A stretch of 64,000 bases of DNA from Balneolaceae bacterium UBA2956 (GCA_002348545.1 DEBM01000029.1:30194-94193), one strand, 5' to 3'; positions 1-8,982 are shown, counted from the stretch's first letter. Program-made: numbers and translations. The notes: generated by a model from the letters alone, not told the origin.

Positions 1-389
1 GACATAATGAACAACTTAAATTTATATGCAAGGATGTGCATATACGAGTAGAAAGTACTCAAAGTATATACACGTCTTCTTTGCAAAAAGATCAGCTTCT
101 TACGATTCCGATTTCTCACGGTGAAGGGAACTATTATATAGATAATGACGGGATTAAGGGGTTGCAAGACAACGATCAAGTACTTTTTCGTTATGTAAAC
201 GCTCATGGAGAAACTACGCCAGAAGCCAACATTAATGGCTCTGTTGATCATATAGCGGGTATAACGAACAAACAAAGAAATGTATTGGGTATGATGCCGC
301 ATCCTGAGCGAGCGATGGAACAGTTGTTGGAGAAAGAAGATGGCAAGCAAATTTTCGAGTCTATTTTACAGGCATTGGCAACTGCGTGA
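1..389 (+). CDS. purQ: Phosphoribosylformylglycinamidine synthase, glutaminase subunit PurQ (C-terminal part)
   Basis: The reading frame is already open at the left edge (first full codon at base 3), so this is the 3' part of a gene that starts outside the window. About 128 residues are visible. They read like the second half of PurQ, the class I glutaminase that supplies ammonia to the FGAM synthetase PurL in purine synthesis. The stretch NEQLKFICKDVHIRVE resembles the family's LKF-C-D-RVE segment. The motif MMPHPERA near the C-terminus carries the His-Pro-Glu of the class I glutaminase triad; the nucleophilic Cys would lie outside the window. The GTG at 36 is internal, not a true start. The stop overlaps the GTG start of lptB by four bases. 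Confidence 0.9.
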   Translation, partial: HNEQLKFICKDVHIRVESTQSIYTSSLQKDQLLTIPISHGEGNYYIDNDGIKGLQDNDQVLFRYVNAHGETTPEANINGSVDHIAGITNKQRNVLGMMPHPERAMEQLLEKEDGKQIFESILQALATA

Positions 390-1177
390 GTGGAGTAGCG
401 TCACATATGACCCCATTAAGCAGCGAATCCAGTAAGGCTCACGTGCTGTATGGCAAAAAGCTGGTCAAGCGTTATAAAAAACGTAGAGTAGTTGATGAGG
501 TCTCTATCCGTGTAGAACAAGGAGAAATAGTGGGGTTATTGGGCCCTAATGGTGCGGGAAAGACTACCACCTTTTACATGATGGTTGGCCTAATTACACC
601 GAATGAGGGAGAAATATATTTAGATGATGAGCGCCTTACCCAGACACCCATGTATAAACGAGCGCGAAAAGGGGTCGGATATTTAGCGCAAGAAGCGAGT
701 ATATTTAGAAATTTAACTGTTTATGAAAATTTGACTGCTGTATTACAATACATGGGTCATGATAAGTTTGAAATTAAACGGCGCTGTGATGAGTTGATTG
801 AAGAATTCTCTTTACAAAAAGTCAGGGATAGTCAAGGGTACAGGTTATCTGGAGGTGAACGGCGGAGAACAGAAATAGCAAGAGCATTGGTGACTAAACC
901 AAATTTCATTTTGTTGGACGAACCCTTTGCAGGTGTTGATCCAATTGCTGTTGAAGATATTCAACAGATAGTCTCCGCTTTAAAATCTCAGAACATTGGT
1001 ATTCTAATTACGGATCATAATGTACATGAAACTTTAGCAATTACAGATCGTGCCTATCTTATGTTTGAGGGTAAAATTTTAATGGAAGGCTCTGCTGATA
1101 TGCTAGCAAATGATCAAAAAGCAAAAAAATTATATTTAGGGGAGACATTTACCCTGGGACGTTATATTAAAACATGA
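386..1177 (+). CDS. lptB: LPS export ABC transporter ATP-binding protein LptB
   Basis: This is a cytoplasmic ATPase that drives lipopolysaccharide extraction through LptFG to the Lpt bridge. It has all ABC motifs in order: Walker A GPNGAGKTT, Q-loop GYLAQEAS, signature LSGGERRR, Walker B FILLDEPF and H-loop ITDHNVHETL. The length (263 residues) is slightly above the usual 240 because of about 20 extra N-terminal residues. The GTG at 386 overlaps the purQ stop; an ATG at 407 in the same frame is an equally good start and gives a more typical length. The LptB-like features are the LSGGERRR signature and the VEDIQQIV helix after Walker B. A weak hairpin with a short T-run follows at about 1191-1209. 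A generic ABC ATPase is the alternative, but LptB is clearly the best match. Confidence 0.9.
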   Translation: MSGVASHMTPLSSESSKAHVLYGKKLVKRYKKRRVVDEVSIRVEQGEIVGLLGPNGAGKTTTFYMMVGLITPNEGEIYLDDERLTQTPMYKRARKGVGYLAQEASIFRNLTVYENLTAVLQYMGHDKFEIKRRCDELIEEFSLQKVRDSQGYRLSGGERRRTEIARALVTKPNFILLDEPFAGVDPIAVEDIQQIVSALKSQNIGILITDHNVHETLAITDRAYLMFEGKILMEGSADMLANDQKAKKLYLGETFTLGRYIKT

Positions 1178-1246
1178 TATAACAACTGGTTTATTTAGCC
1201 AACTTTTTAGATTTTTATATCTAATCTTATTATTAAGAATAATTCT

Positions 1247-1564
1247 ATGAAAGAAATCACAGTTCAACAATTAAAAGAGAAATTAACCGATAAGAGCGAA
1301 CACTTTATGTTAATTGATGTTAGAGAGGATTTTGAATATATGGTATCCAATAATGGGGGCGAGCATATACCATTATCTAATCTTCAAAGTAGAGTGTATA
1401 CCCTTAATCAGGATGCCGAGTATGCTATAATATGTCGCGCTGGTGCACGTAGCGCTAATGCATGTGTATTTTTAGGGCAAGAGGGCTTTGAAAATGTATA
1501 TAATGTTAAAGGCGGAATGAAAGCGTGGGCCGCTGAAATTGACCCTTCTATGACCGTAGCATAG
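1247..1564 (+). CDS. Single-domain rhodanese-like protein
   Basis: A 105-residue protein made of one rhodanese fold. Near the N-terminus it has LIDVREDFEYMVSN, and the active-site loop is CRAGARSA, whose Cys would carry the persulfide sulfur. The C-terminus GGMKAW is typical of small GlpE/PspE-like rhodaneses. No signal peptide is visible, so it is probably cytoplasmic and moves sulfane sulfur, though the acceptor cannot be told from sequence. It lies 69 bases after lptB and may be transcribed separately, since a weak hairpin lies between them. The 288 bases after it hold no convincing gene; they contain the terminator of the opposing rho gene and a 9-base inverted repeat (1590-1598 with 1672-1680). 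Confidence 0.88.
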   Translation: MKEITVQQLKEKLTDKSEHFMLIDVREDFEYMVSNNGGEHIPLSNLQSRVYTLNQDAEYAIICRAGARSANACVFLGQEGFENVYNVKGGMKAWAAEIDPSMTVA

Positions 1565-1769
1565 CCTTATTCCTGTTGTTTAACAGAATATGGTATCATA
1601 AATTGATAAGATTCAGTAAAGTGACCGCATTACCCATTCTCTATTTTTAAATATTGCCAGACTCACTGGTCTGATACCATGACTACAGTAAAACTACTAG
1701 TCATCATTTATTGTATTGAAAGGTTGGAAGGGTTCACCTGTTAAACTCAACCTAAGTAGTATTACCAAT

Positions 1770-1791
1770 AAAAAAGCCCAATCTATTGAGC
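1770..1791 (-). terminator. Intrinsic terminator downstream of rho
   Basis: Read on the minus strand, GCTCAAT-AG-ATTGGGC can form up to seven pairs including one G-U, followed by six T (bases 1775-1770). It sits about 60 bases past the rho stop codon. On the plus strand there is no T-run, so it serves the rho side only. Confidence 0.6.
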
Positions 1792-1852
1792 AGATTAATA
1801 AATGTGATGTATTTTTTGCGAGTCATAACCAGTGATGATATTTACAAAAAAC

Positions 1853-3094
1853 CTATGAAATCGCAGCGATTTGGTTAAGTAGCTCCTGATTACTTTCTGT
1901 ATTTTTTAGCACTTTAAGTAGGCCTAACATGGATTCTTTTGGAGATTTTTTTAGCAGATATCTGCGGACCATATTTCGCTCCTCTAAGGAATCCGTTATA
2001 AATTTAGCTTCGTTTCTAGTTCCAGAGGAAGTGATGTTAATGGCTGGATAAATACGGTCGTTTGCCAATTCTCTATCCAATACAAGTTCCATATTTCCAG
2101 TCCCCTTAAATTCTTCGAAGATTAAGTCATCCATTCTCGAGTTTGTTTCAACTAGACAGGTAGCAATAATAGTCAAGGAACCTCCACCTTCAATTTTTCG
2201 TGCGGAACCAAATATTTTTTTAGGAATTTCTAGGGCTCGAATATCTAAACCGCCGGATAATGTACGACCGCTATTACTTTGAATAGCATTGTAAGCTCGC
2301 CCCAATCTTGTTAGTGAATCAATTAATAGGACCGCATCTTGACCCATTTCAGCCTTTCTTTTGGCATATCCTAGAGTCATCTCAGTGATACGCACATGGC
2401 TTTGAGTTTTACGATCATTGGAAGAGGCAAAAATTTCAGCATTTGAAGACCGGACAAAATCGGTCACTTCCTCAGGGCGCTCGTCTACCAGAAGAATACT
2501 TAAGTGCACATCGGGGTGATGATGAGCAATGGACTCTGCTATTTGTTTTAGTAAAACGGTTTTTCCAGTACGGGGAGGTGCAACTATTAAGGCTCTTTGT
2601 CCTTTGCCGATTGGAGCCACTAAATCGATTACTCGCATTTCTGTATCTTGTGCTCGGTCACCTAGACGAATCCAATCTATAGGCATAATAGGAGTCTGCC
2701 GTTCAAACTTGGAGCATTTTGCCCAAGCATCTAAACTCTGGTGGTTAATATTGTCTATGCCGGCCACATGCCGGTTACCTTGAAAATCTTCCTCAAATTC
2801 TCCCTCTATAATAAGACCTTGGCGTAAATCTAAGTCTTTAACTTCATCAGGCTTTAAAAAAGGATCTTTAGGATGATAGCTAAATTCATGATTTAATTTT
2901 CGGATTAGTCCCCACCCTTTTTCATTAATTTCTAGAACCCCAGCAAAGCGTCCCGCAATACCTTGATTTTGGTTCCAATGAAACTTAGGAATAAAAACAT
3001 GATTAGGCTTACTGTTATTTTTTTTATTCCGATTCTTATTCCGCTTATTTCTATTGCGGTTATTTTTATTGTAGTTATTTTTATTTCTAGCCAT
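1853..3094 (-). CDS. rho: Transcription termination factor Rho
   Basis: A hexameric RNA-dependent ATPase that releases transcripts. Residues 47-115 form the cold-shock-like primary RNA-binding domain ([16 protein letters not shown]). The P-loop APPRTGKT is at residues 172-179, followed by [10 protein letters not shown], the Walker B-like [14 protein letters not shown], the Q-loop and secondary RNA site ([29 protein letters not shown]) and the [10 protein letters not shown] region. The length (413) matches E. coli Rho (419). It departs from E. coli at the N-terminus, where the helical NHB domain is replaced by about 30 residues of almost only Asn, Lys and Arg. Such basic, disordered N-terminal insertions are known in Rho of several phyla. 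The gene stands alone and ends in an intrinsic terminator. Confidence 0.97.
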   Translation of the reverse strand: MARNKNNYNKNNRNRNKRNKNRNKKNNSKPNHVFIPKFHWNQNQGIAGRFAGVLEINEKGWGLIRKLNHEFSYHPKDPFLKPDEVKDLDLRQGLIIEGEFEEDFQGNRHVAGIDNINHQSLDAWAKCSKFERQTPIMPIDWIRLGDRAQDTEMRVIDLVAPIGKGQRALIVAPPRTGKTVLLKQIAESIAHHHPDVHLSILLVDERPEEVTDFVRSSNAEIFASSNDRKTQSHVRITEMTLGYAKRKAEMGQDAVLLIDSLTRLGRAYNAIQSNSGRTLSGGLDIRALEIPKKIFGSARKIEGGGSLTIIATCLVETNSRMDDLIFEEFKGTGNMELVLDRELANDRIYPAINITSSGTRNEAKFITDSLEERNMVRRYLLKKSPKESMLGLLKVLKNTESNQELLNQIAAIS

Positions 3095-3203
3095 TGATAA
3101 TTATTCAGTGTACGTCAATGCTCCAAACTAAACCATTAAAAAAAGGTCATCAATATACTCATCGTAAGTGGATGTTAAACTGAAGGGAGGAGCGTATATA
3201 GGA

Positions 3204-3302
3204 ATGGTGGCTCAGAATAGATCACCAATCAAAAAGCAAGTAATAAAAGATACGAATGTTTTACCCCATTACAAACGAAATCGACATAAAATATTGGTTT
3301 AG
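3204..3302 (+). CDS. Possible small basic protein, 32 residues
   Basis: This short ORF lies in the 235-base gap between the rho start and the TPR gene, on the opposite strand to both. It starts at ATG 3204 with a purine-rich GGGAGGAG 11 bases upstream (3185-3192), a rather long spacing. The product would begin MVAQNRSPIKKQ and be strongly basic. The frame also stays open upstream to a GTG at 3171. I recognise no family, and chance cannot be excluded. Confidence 0.2.
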   Translation: MVAQNRSPIKKQVIKDTNVLPHYKRNRHKILV

Positions 3303-3329
3303 ACCTTAATTAGCACATTTAAAAAATGT

Positions 3330-4658
3330 TTACCGAACTATTGTAGACTCACTAATCCAGTTGTAACAACTATCCAAAGTGCCATTTACCCTGACTTTTT
3401 GACCTTGTTCGTAACCTAAAGTAAAGAACTTATCTTCGGTAGATGGTGTTACAGCTTCATATGTTGCTAACTGAGAATTCACAGTATTAGTCACACTAGC
3501 ATCTACCGACTTTGCCCGATTTAAATAATCTACAACGACCCAATATACAACCTTATCTCTTGCCTCCAGTTTACGATTCTCGGTACATGAACTTACAGCT
3601 TGCCCATAAATAGAGGCTAATTTAATGTATGCTCGCCCAAAAGAATCATCTATTGCTAATGCCTTTCGAATATACTCTTTGGAGATTGATAACTGTCCTG
3701 TACTTGAGTAAACATCGGCTAATTCTAGATTTATATTTTTTTTGTCGTTGTCATTATTAGCCATTTCTAAAGCTTGTTTGAAATAGTCGGCTGCAATAGT
3801 ATATGACGCATTACCTTTCTCAGTTTCTGCAAGTGCTAAAGCGCTCACAAAAGATGGATTCAATTTATGAATTAATAGGGTAGTTTGGACGAACTCTTCA
3901 GTCATATTAAGATCTTCTTGTGCTTCTGCAACACATTTAAGGTCATCGATCGATTCTGGATTTTCTTTCAACTTGGCACTACAAAATTCGAGCCGCTCTT
4001 CTGGGGTATTAAATAGTGATTCAAGGGTTTCATCAAAATAAGTGCTTAACTCCAAACCGGCATAAAGTGTTGCTTGATCTATCATATTTATGACTATATC
4101 TTTTTCACTCTTTCGCACAAGGTCATCAATAACCACACGAACGTAATAACCTTCTCCTAGCAGAGTAGTTTTTTCTACATCCATGTCAAACATAGCTTTA
4201 AAATCACTATAGGCCAAATCAAGGCCGCCTTCTATATTCTGATAATTTTCTAAAAGATATCGGCCCCTGTCCTGATGGAGCTCATATTTGTCGATTTCTT
4301 CATCGGTGAAAAAAGTAAATTGTTCTTCAAAAAGACTTAATGCGGTATCAATATAGGCCTCACGTATGCTTGGATCTTGTTCTCCTAAACCAATCTGTGT
4401 GTATATTTCAATGAACTTTGGATATTGGTTCGCCAAATTGAATCGAGGGTATCCTTCTAATACTTTGGTTTTACTGCAGAGTAACCACCGACCATACATT
4501 AGGGCAAACGGAAAATCTTTGTTTTTGTAGTTGTCTTGGAATATGGAAAAAGCTGCGAGTTCGTTCATCCCGTAAGGTGGGGTAACTGTACAATCTTGCG
4601 CTTTAATCTCAGAAGTAGTTAACAGTAAAAACCCAATTAGGGTTGCTAGAACTTTCAT
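3330..4658 (-). CDS. Secreted tetratricopeptide-repeat protein of unknown function
   Basis: A 442-residue protein with a clear N-terminal signal peptide (MKVLATLIGFLLLTTSEIKA, then QDC), so it should be periplasmic or surface-attached. The middle and C-terminal parts consist of TPR-like helical pairs. The best are DYFKQALEMANNDNDKKNI, LELADVYSSTGQLSISKEYIRKAL, and AYIKLASIYG, with the A/L/G/Y/A spacing typical of TPRs. An early segment resembles the capsule-like or gliding-associated TPR proteins that are common in Bacteroidota, but no enzyme motif is seen. It is the last gene of the minus-strand run, 38 bases after the preceding outer-membrane protein gene, so probably co-expressed with it. 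TPR proteins commonly act as scaffolds; the partner is unknown. Confidence 0.75.
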   Translation of the reverse strand: MKVLATLIGFLLLTTSEIKAQDCTVTPPYGMNELAAFSIFQDNYKNKDFPFALMYGRWLLCSKTKVLEGYPRFNLANQYPKFIEIYTQIGLGEQDPSIREAYIDTALSLFEEQFTFFTDEEIDKYELHQDRGRYLLENYQNIEGGLDLAYSDFKAMFDMDVEKTTLLGEGYYVRVVIDDLVRKSEKDIVINMIDQATLYAGLELSTYFDETLESLFNTPEERLEFCSAKLKENPESIDDLKCVAEAQEDLNMTEEFVQTTLLIHKLNPSFVSALALAETEKGNASYTIAADYFKQALEMANNDNDKKNINLELADVYSSTGQLSISKEYIRKALAIDDSFGRAYIKLASIYGQAVSSCTENRKLEARDKVVYWVVVDYLNRAKSVDASVTNTVNSQLATYEAVTPSTEDKFFTLGYEQGQKVRVNGTLDSCYNWISESTIVR

Positions 4659-4696
4659 GATACGATTTCGTTAGTTAAGTCAATAATAGCTTGTTT

Positions 4697-6031
4697 TTAT
4701 TGTAATTTAGGCCGTAAAAACATGATTTCAGCAAGATTCACTGAAAGCCCAATAGCCCAAATATTCTCTTTAATTAGGTTACCATCAGTAGTTCCTCTGA
4801 ATCCATATCGCAAGCTTAAGTCTATAGATGAAGGGCTACGCGATAATATTCCTAACCCAGTATGAAGCCATAACGTTCTAATTTCTTTTCCTTGAACCGT
4901 TATATGTCCGCTGTCATAAGATAATCCAGCGGAATATTTAAAACGGGAAAAAAACCCATTTTGTACTTTTTTATATGGATGAAATTGTGCTCCAAAACCT
5001 AAACGCATTCTGTCAGCCATGATAGCACCATCATTTCCAATTAGATCATTGGTATAGTCTGACCACTGCTGAAACTGTCCCTCTACACTAATATTAAAAC
5101 GATTATGAGGGGCATAGCCAATGCCGGCTGCATATTCTAGGGGGAGTCTCATCGCCCCCTTTTTGCTGGTCAATATGTTGGATAAATCCACCGTTTTACT
5201 ACCAGATTCAATTTCTTTCTCGGTGCTATAATTTTGTCTTAAAGTCATATTGAAAGGAATATTTACCGTAGCACCAACTGAAATTTTATCCTGTATTCTG
5301 AACACGTTTCGAAAACTAGCTGCAACACCAAGGCGCTGTGAAAATGCCGCACCGCTAATGGTTAGTTTTTGGATTTGCTGTGAATAAAGCGAAGAACTAA
5401 AAGAAAAGGCTTCTGATGTTCTTAAACTGAAAAATGCTACCGAAGGGGCATAGCCAATAGAAATTTGGTCGTTAACTTCCCATCCAAAACCTACTTCGAA
5501 TTTATTCAATCCTCCTATTTGTTGTAGTTCGGAATTGTATCCAACAGTATCCCCATATGACAAAAATTCTTCTGTGCTAATTAATTTTAGATTGGAACGA
5601 GTGACTGGATATAAACCAATAGATACTCCAAACTCACTTGACTTAATAGGGAATAACAACTGAAGATATCCTTTTTCAAACAGAGTAGATACACCTGTAG
5701 TTCTGGTATTTTTTAATTCGATACTTTGTAAGCCCAGCCCTGAAGCTCCCTGGGTATAATATGTTTGTGACCAGAAAGCAGGGTTCGTAAGTCCGGCAAC
5801 TTCTTGATTAACGCTTGTAATACCAAATATACCGTGCGACTTAGCAGAACCGGTTTCAATTTCAACAGGATAACCAATACCATATGCGGAGTAAATCGAC
5901 CCACTAGAATACAAATTAGTAGATTGTACTTGGGCAATGGTTATAGGGGCGCTGATAAAAAGGAATAATAAACCAAGTAATAAAGTCTTGTAAGAAGCTA
6001 TACATGTAAATGTATGCGAAATTGTTAGCAT
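4697..6031 (-). CDS. Outer-membrane beta-barrel protein of unknown function
   Basis: 444 residues with an N-terminal signal sequence (hydrophobic stretch TLLLGLLFLFISAPITIA) and then many alternating polar/hydrophobic strands. An early segment, SSGSIYSAYGIGYPVE...AGLTNPAFWS, resembles the N-terminal region of FadL/PorV-like barrels, in which an N-P-A motif and short turns recur. Later strands end in aromatic residues, for example LGFGAQFHPY and SLRYGFRG, as expected of an outer-membrane barrel. It starts only eight bases after the DUF4270-like lipoprotein gene and is followed by the TPR protein, so it looks like part of one envelope unit. Ligand or role cannot be inferred. Confidence 0.7.
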   Translation of the reverse strand: MLTISHTFTCIASYKTLLLGLLFLFISAPITIAQVQSTNLYSSGSIYSAYGIGYPVEIETGSAKSHGIFGITSVNQEVAGLTNPAFWSQTYYTQGASGLGLQSIELKNTRTTGVSTLFEKGYLQLLFPIKSSEFGVSIGLYPVTRSNLKLISTEEFLSYGDTVGYNSELQQIGGLNKFEVGFGWEVNDQISIGYAPSVAFFSLRTSEAFSFSSSLYSQQIQKLTISGAAFSQRLGVAASFRNVFRIQDKISVGATVNIPFNMTLRQNYSTEKEIESGSKTVDLSNILTSKKGAMRLPLEYAAGIGYAPHNRFNISVEGQFQQWSDYTNDLIGNDGAIMADRMRLGFGAQFHPYKKVQNGFFSRFKYSAGLSYDSGHITVQGKEIRTLWLHTGLGILSRSPSSIDLSLRYGFRGTTDGNLIKENIWAIGLSVNLAEIMFLRPKLQ

Positions 6032-6039
6032 GTTAAAAG

Positions 6040-7248
6040 TTACTTTTGAACGTCAGATTTAATTGAGTGAATAATTAGCCGAGGTCGTTTATCAGAAGAG
6101 GCATTATTATTATAAAGAATATTGGAACCTATATAGCCGGCATTAACATATGGATATATATAAGAATTTTTAATTGGGTTATTATTATAGATTTGATCGT
6201 TTAGTAACCGTGTAATATCAAAACGAAAGCGTCCCTTTGAAGGATATCCATTAATGATATTTTCATCTGAAAAACCAAATTGGTAGGCTAAATCAATAAA
6301 ATCTCCCTCGCTCATTCGAAAGCCAGGCACATTCAAACGTTGCTCATGTTCTGATAAACTAGTACTTGCTCGTGTTGTATCTTCTTCTAAAACCAATTCG
6401 GCCCGAACAAAATTATTGTTTGGTAACTGCTCACCGATATTTTTTATGTCTATTTTTATCACCTCCTCAAAGGTGTTGTGAAGCAGCATACGATTAGGTA
6501 TAGGGTCAACAGTTTCCCGTTCTATTTTATAGGCCCAATCTTGCACGCCATATGAACTAGTATCTTCTTGTCCAATAACCAATAAACGGCTGGTGCTTAA
6601 GGTGGCAAATCGAATTCGATTAGTTATATTTTTTGGTACAATAGCCAACCCAAAATCTTCTTCAGCATACCTAGTTAGTCGAGTACTATCATCGTCAATA
6701 TTAAATATTTCCCGATAAAAGGTATCCCAACTCCCCCCAAGGGCTATGTGTACATTACCGTTCGTGTCTATATCGGTATCGTTAAAACCGCCAATACGTT
6801 CAAGTTCTAGATTAACTTCGGTGGATTGTCGAAAACTAGGCCCATGCCAATTATTTTGAATTCGATACAGATCAAATGCGGCGGTTGAACTGGTATCCCC
6901 ATAAATTTCATCTTGCATTATATGAAGTTTCAACTCAAAGCTCATATCATCTAGCACGGTATCAGTACTTGAGGCGTTGATGGACGGTTTAAAATAGAGA
7001 GTGCTGATTAGCTGACCAAAAAGAGGGTCTTGAAAAGATCCTAGTGCGGAGTACGTTAATTGACCTAGGTAAGGATCGATACTTATAAAATCTATTTGAT
7101 CGATAAGTACAGTATCTATCTCAATGGCAGACTCCTGAATAAAATCTACACCGATAGTGTTGGTTTCGTCACATGCAGTTATGCCAAAAAGAGCAATCAT
7201 AAAAAACATACGCCACATTTTTGAGACAAATTTGTCCGTTAAATACAT
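6040..7248 (-). CDS. DUF4270-like lipoprotein
   Basis: A 402-residue exported protein. The lipobox-like FGITAC at residues 21-26 marks Cys26 as the lipidation site, followed by DETNTIGVDF. The section LTYSALGSFQDPLFGQLISTLYFKP resembles the core of DUF4270, a Bacteroidota surface-lipoprotein family rich in beta strands that carries an L-G-x-x-x-D-P-x-F-G motif. In many Bacteroidota a DUF4270 gene sits directly beside a short glycogen/starch synthase gene, as here (25 bases away), which strengthens the assignment. The function of the family is not known. An alternative start is Met11 (MWRMFF), which would give a tighter signal peptide. Confidence 0.65.
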   Translation of the reverse strand: MYLTDKFVSKMWRMFFMIALFGITACDETNTIGVDFIQESAIEIDTVLIDQIDFISIDPYLGQLTYSALGSFQDPLFGQLISTLYFKPSINASSTDTVLDDMSFELKLHIMQDEIYGDTSSTAAFDLYRIQNNWHGPSFRQSTEVNLELERIGGFNDTDIDTNGNVHIALGGSWDTFYREIFNIDDDSTRLTRYAEEDFGLAIVPKNITNRIRFATLSTSRLLVIGQEDTSSYGVQDWAYKIERETVDPIPNRMLLHNTFEEVIKIDIKNIGEQLPNNNFVRAELVLEEDTTRASTSLSEHEQRLNVPGFRMSEGDFIDLAYQFGFSDENIINGYPSKGRFRFDITRLLNDQIYNNNPIKNSYIYPYVNAGYIGSNILYNNNASSDKRPRLIIHSIKSDVQK

Positions 7249-7273
7249 ATGATGACAGTCTTCTTTTTAATTC

Positions 7274-8071
7274 CTATTTCGTGATGGATTTGTAATAATC
7301 GGAAAATTTAATTGACACATCTTCAGGCGCGCCTTGAATCTTTACAGGAGAAACATCCAATTCGTTAAATACGTCATCAAATTCGTCCTTCAAGAAATTT
7401 CCAGTGACTACATGGTCACTATATAGGAGCCCTAATTTCAATAAGTCTACTTTCCCTTGATCAGTTAGTTTGGCAATATCAACATTATCGGGCAGACCAA
7501 GTAACTCTAGGATTTTGGCCGTGTCGGCAGTCCCATCGTTTTCTGGATGATGTAAATTGTAGATGATCTTTGAATTTTTAAAAATAGGTTCATCTTTATA
7601 CTTAGTTTTAACAAGAAGTGGAATGAGACCTGCGGGCCAGTCATGACAGTGAATGATATCAGGCTCCCAACCTAGTTTCATAACTGTTTCAAGCACCCCT
7701 TTATTGTAAAAGGCTAATCGCTCGGCATTATCCGGATAGAAGTTCTCGTCTTTCGGGTTTTTGAAAAGACCCTTTCTTTTAAAATATTTATCATTGTCTA
7801 AAAAATAAACTTGTAGTTTTGCATTAGGAATACTAGCCACTTTAATTTTCATACTTTCCGCAGTATCTCCTACTTCCACTTCTATTCCAGACAATCGTAT
7901 AACTTCATGTAAACGATTTCTACGGTCATTTATCGTGCCATATTTTGGAAGTAAAATGCGAATTTCAAAGCCCTTATCTTGCAGAGAGGCAGGTAAAAAA
8001 CGCAATAAATCCGCTGTAACGGTCATGCGTGCAAATGGTGAGATTTCAGCGGCGGCATATAAAATTTTCAT
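7274..8071 (-). CDS. Half-length glycogen/starch synthase-like protein (GT5 N-terminal domain only)
   Basis: 265 residues corresponding to the first Rossmann domain of GT5 glycogen synthases (full enzymes are about 480 residues). Recognisable are the N-terminal KILYAAAEISPFAR, IRILLPKYG, VYFLDNDKYFKRKGLF, and the IIHCHDWPAGLIPLLVK segment. The C-terminal GT1-like domain that carries the donor-binding residues is absent. The ADP-glucose motif KxGGL is replaced by RMTVT at residues 15-19. Proteins of this shape, labelled glycogen/starch synthase, are widespread in Bacteroidota and usually lie next to a DUF4270 gene; whether they catalyse glucan synthesis is unclear. It follows comA after nine bases. 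Confidence 0.85.
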   Translation of the reverse strand: MKILYAAAEISPFARMTVTADLLRFLPASLQDKGFEIRILLPKYGTINDRRNRLHEVIRLSGIEVEVGDTAESMKIKVASIPNAKLQVYFLDNDKYFKRKGLFKNPKDENFYPDNAERLAFYNKGVLETVMKLGWEPDIIHCHDWPAGLIPLLVKTKYKDEPIFKNSKIIYNLHHPENDGTADTAKILELLGLPDNVDIAKLTDQGKVDLLKLGLLYSDHVVTGNFLKDEFDDVFNELDVSPVKIQGAPEDVSIKFSDYYKSITK

Positions 8072-8080
8072 AATGGATTA

Positions 8081-8899
8081 TTATTCATTATCGTTCATTC
8101 CGTTCGCTTTAATCACTTGATCCAATTCGTTACCCTCTTCCAGTGAATAAAAATCTAAGAGAGTGTCTCCGCGTAATCCCAATCGTAAGGTTTCTAAAGG
8201 AATCACTTCTTCAGGCTGGATATTTCCCAAATTTACATTAGACCCATATTTACGAATAAACCAAACTTGCTGTTCTTTTTTGGGTGCCTCAAAAAGTAGA
8301 TATTTGGCAGGTATTTGATCTGTGATTTCCTCGAGTAGACCAGATCGAATTTCACCATTAGGACGAAACATTCCAACGGTACCACTTTCTCTAGCTTCGC
8401 AGATAACTTTTTCAGAACCAGCTTCTAGTTCCTGTTGAATAGTTCGCACCCACTTGTAAGGAGGAATGATCTCATTAGGGTTTTTACTACCCACTTCAGA
8501 ATAAACCGTATAATCGCTACTTAATTCTTTGATGATAGCCTGTTTTTTTTCGTCCGATAATAAGATAGTACCGTTTGAAACCTCTAAATGTGAAATTTCG
8601 TAGTATTCCATCAACTTTCGATAATCCGAGAGCTGGTTACGCATCAAGTATGCCTCAAAAAGAGTACCACCAAAGTAAACAGGTATTCCAGCATTTTGAT
8701 AAACCTTTATTTTTTCTTCTAATCCTTGAGTTACATAGGATGTGCCCCAGCCAAGTTTGACTATGTCAATATGTTTCGAGCATACATCAATTAGATCTTC
8801 TACTTGACGTATGCTGTATCCTTTGTCCAATACCAGGGTTATACCATCTGTTCTAGGTTTTTCAGATCGTTCAGGTAGATTCTTTAATGAAAAAGACAT
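8081..8899 (-). CDS. comA: Phosphosulfolactate synthase (ComA family)
   Basis: 272 residues of a TIM-barrel protein of the ComA family, which adds sulfite to phosphoenolpyruvate to form (R)-phosphosulfolactate, the first step of coenzyme M synthesis in methanogens. Conserved segments in order: LDKGY (24-28), DIVKLGWGTSYV, YFGGTLFEAY, LEVSNGTI, YSEVGSK, CEARESGTVG, LFEAPKKEQQVWFI, NLGNI and LETLRLGLRGDT. All correspond to the methanogen and Bacillus YitC sequences I know. It lies between malQ and the half glycogen synthase on the same strand. The partner phosphatase ComB is encoded at 29880-30617. Making coenzyme M itself is unlikely here; sulfolactate or a sulfonolipid precursor is a more plausible product (inference). 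Confidence 0.9.
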   Translation of the reverse strand: MSFSLKNLPERSEKPRTDGITLVLDKGYSIRQVEDLIDVCSKHIDIVKLGWGTSYVTQGLEEKIKVYQNAGIPVYFGGTLFEAYLMRNQLSDYRKLMEYYEISHLEVSNGTILLSDEKKQAIIKELSSDYTVYSEVGSKNPNEIIPPYKWVRTIQQELEAGSEKVICEARESGTVGMFRPNGEIRSGLLEEITDQIPAKYLLFEAPKKEQQVWFIRKYGSNVNLGNIQPEEVIPLETLRLGLRGDTLLDFYSLEEGNELDQVIKANGMNDNE

Positions 8900-8982
8900 A
8901 GTGTATTTTTTTATTGCAATTCAAGAATATACGAAAAACGCGGTTTTAAATGAAAAAACACGTTTTTTTATTTATTCAGCAT

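Noticed and set aside
3188..3199. A 12-base string AGGAGCGTATAT shared with 16258-16269
   Set aside because: A matching 12-mer is expected by chance many times in 64 kb.
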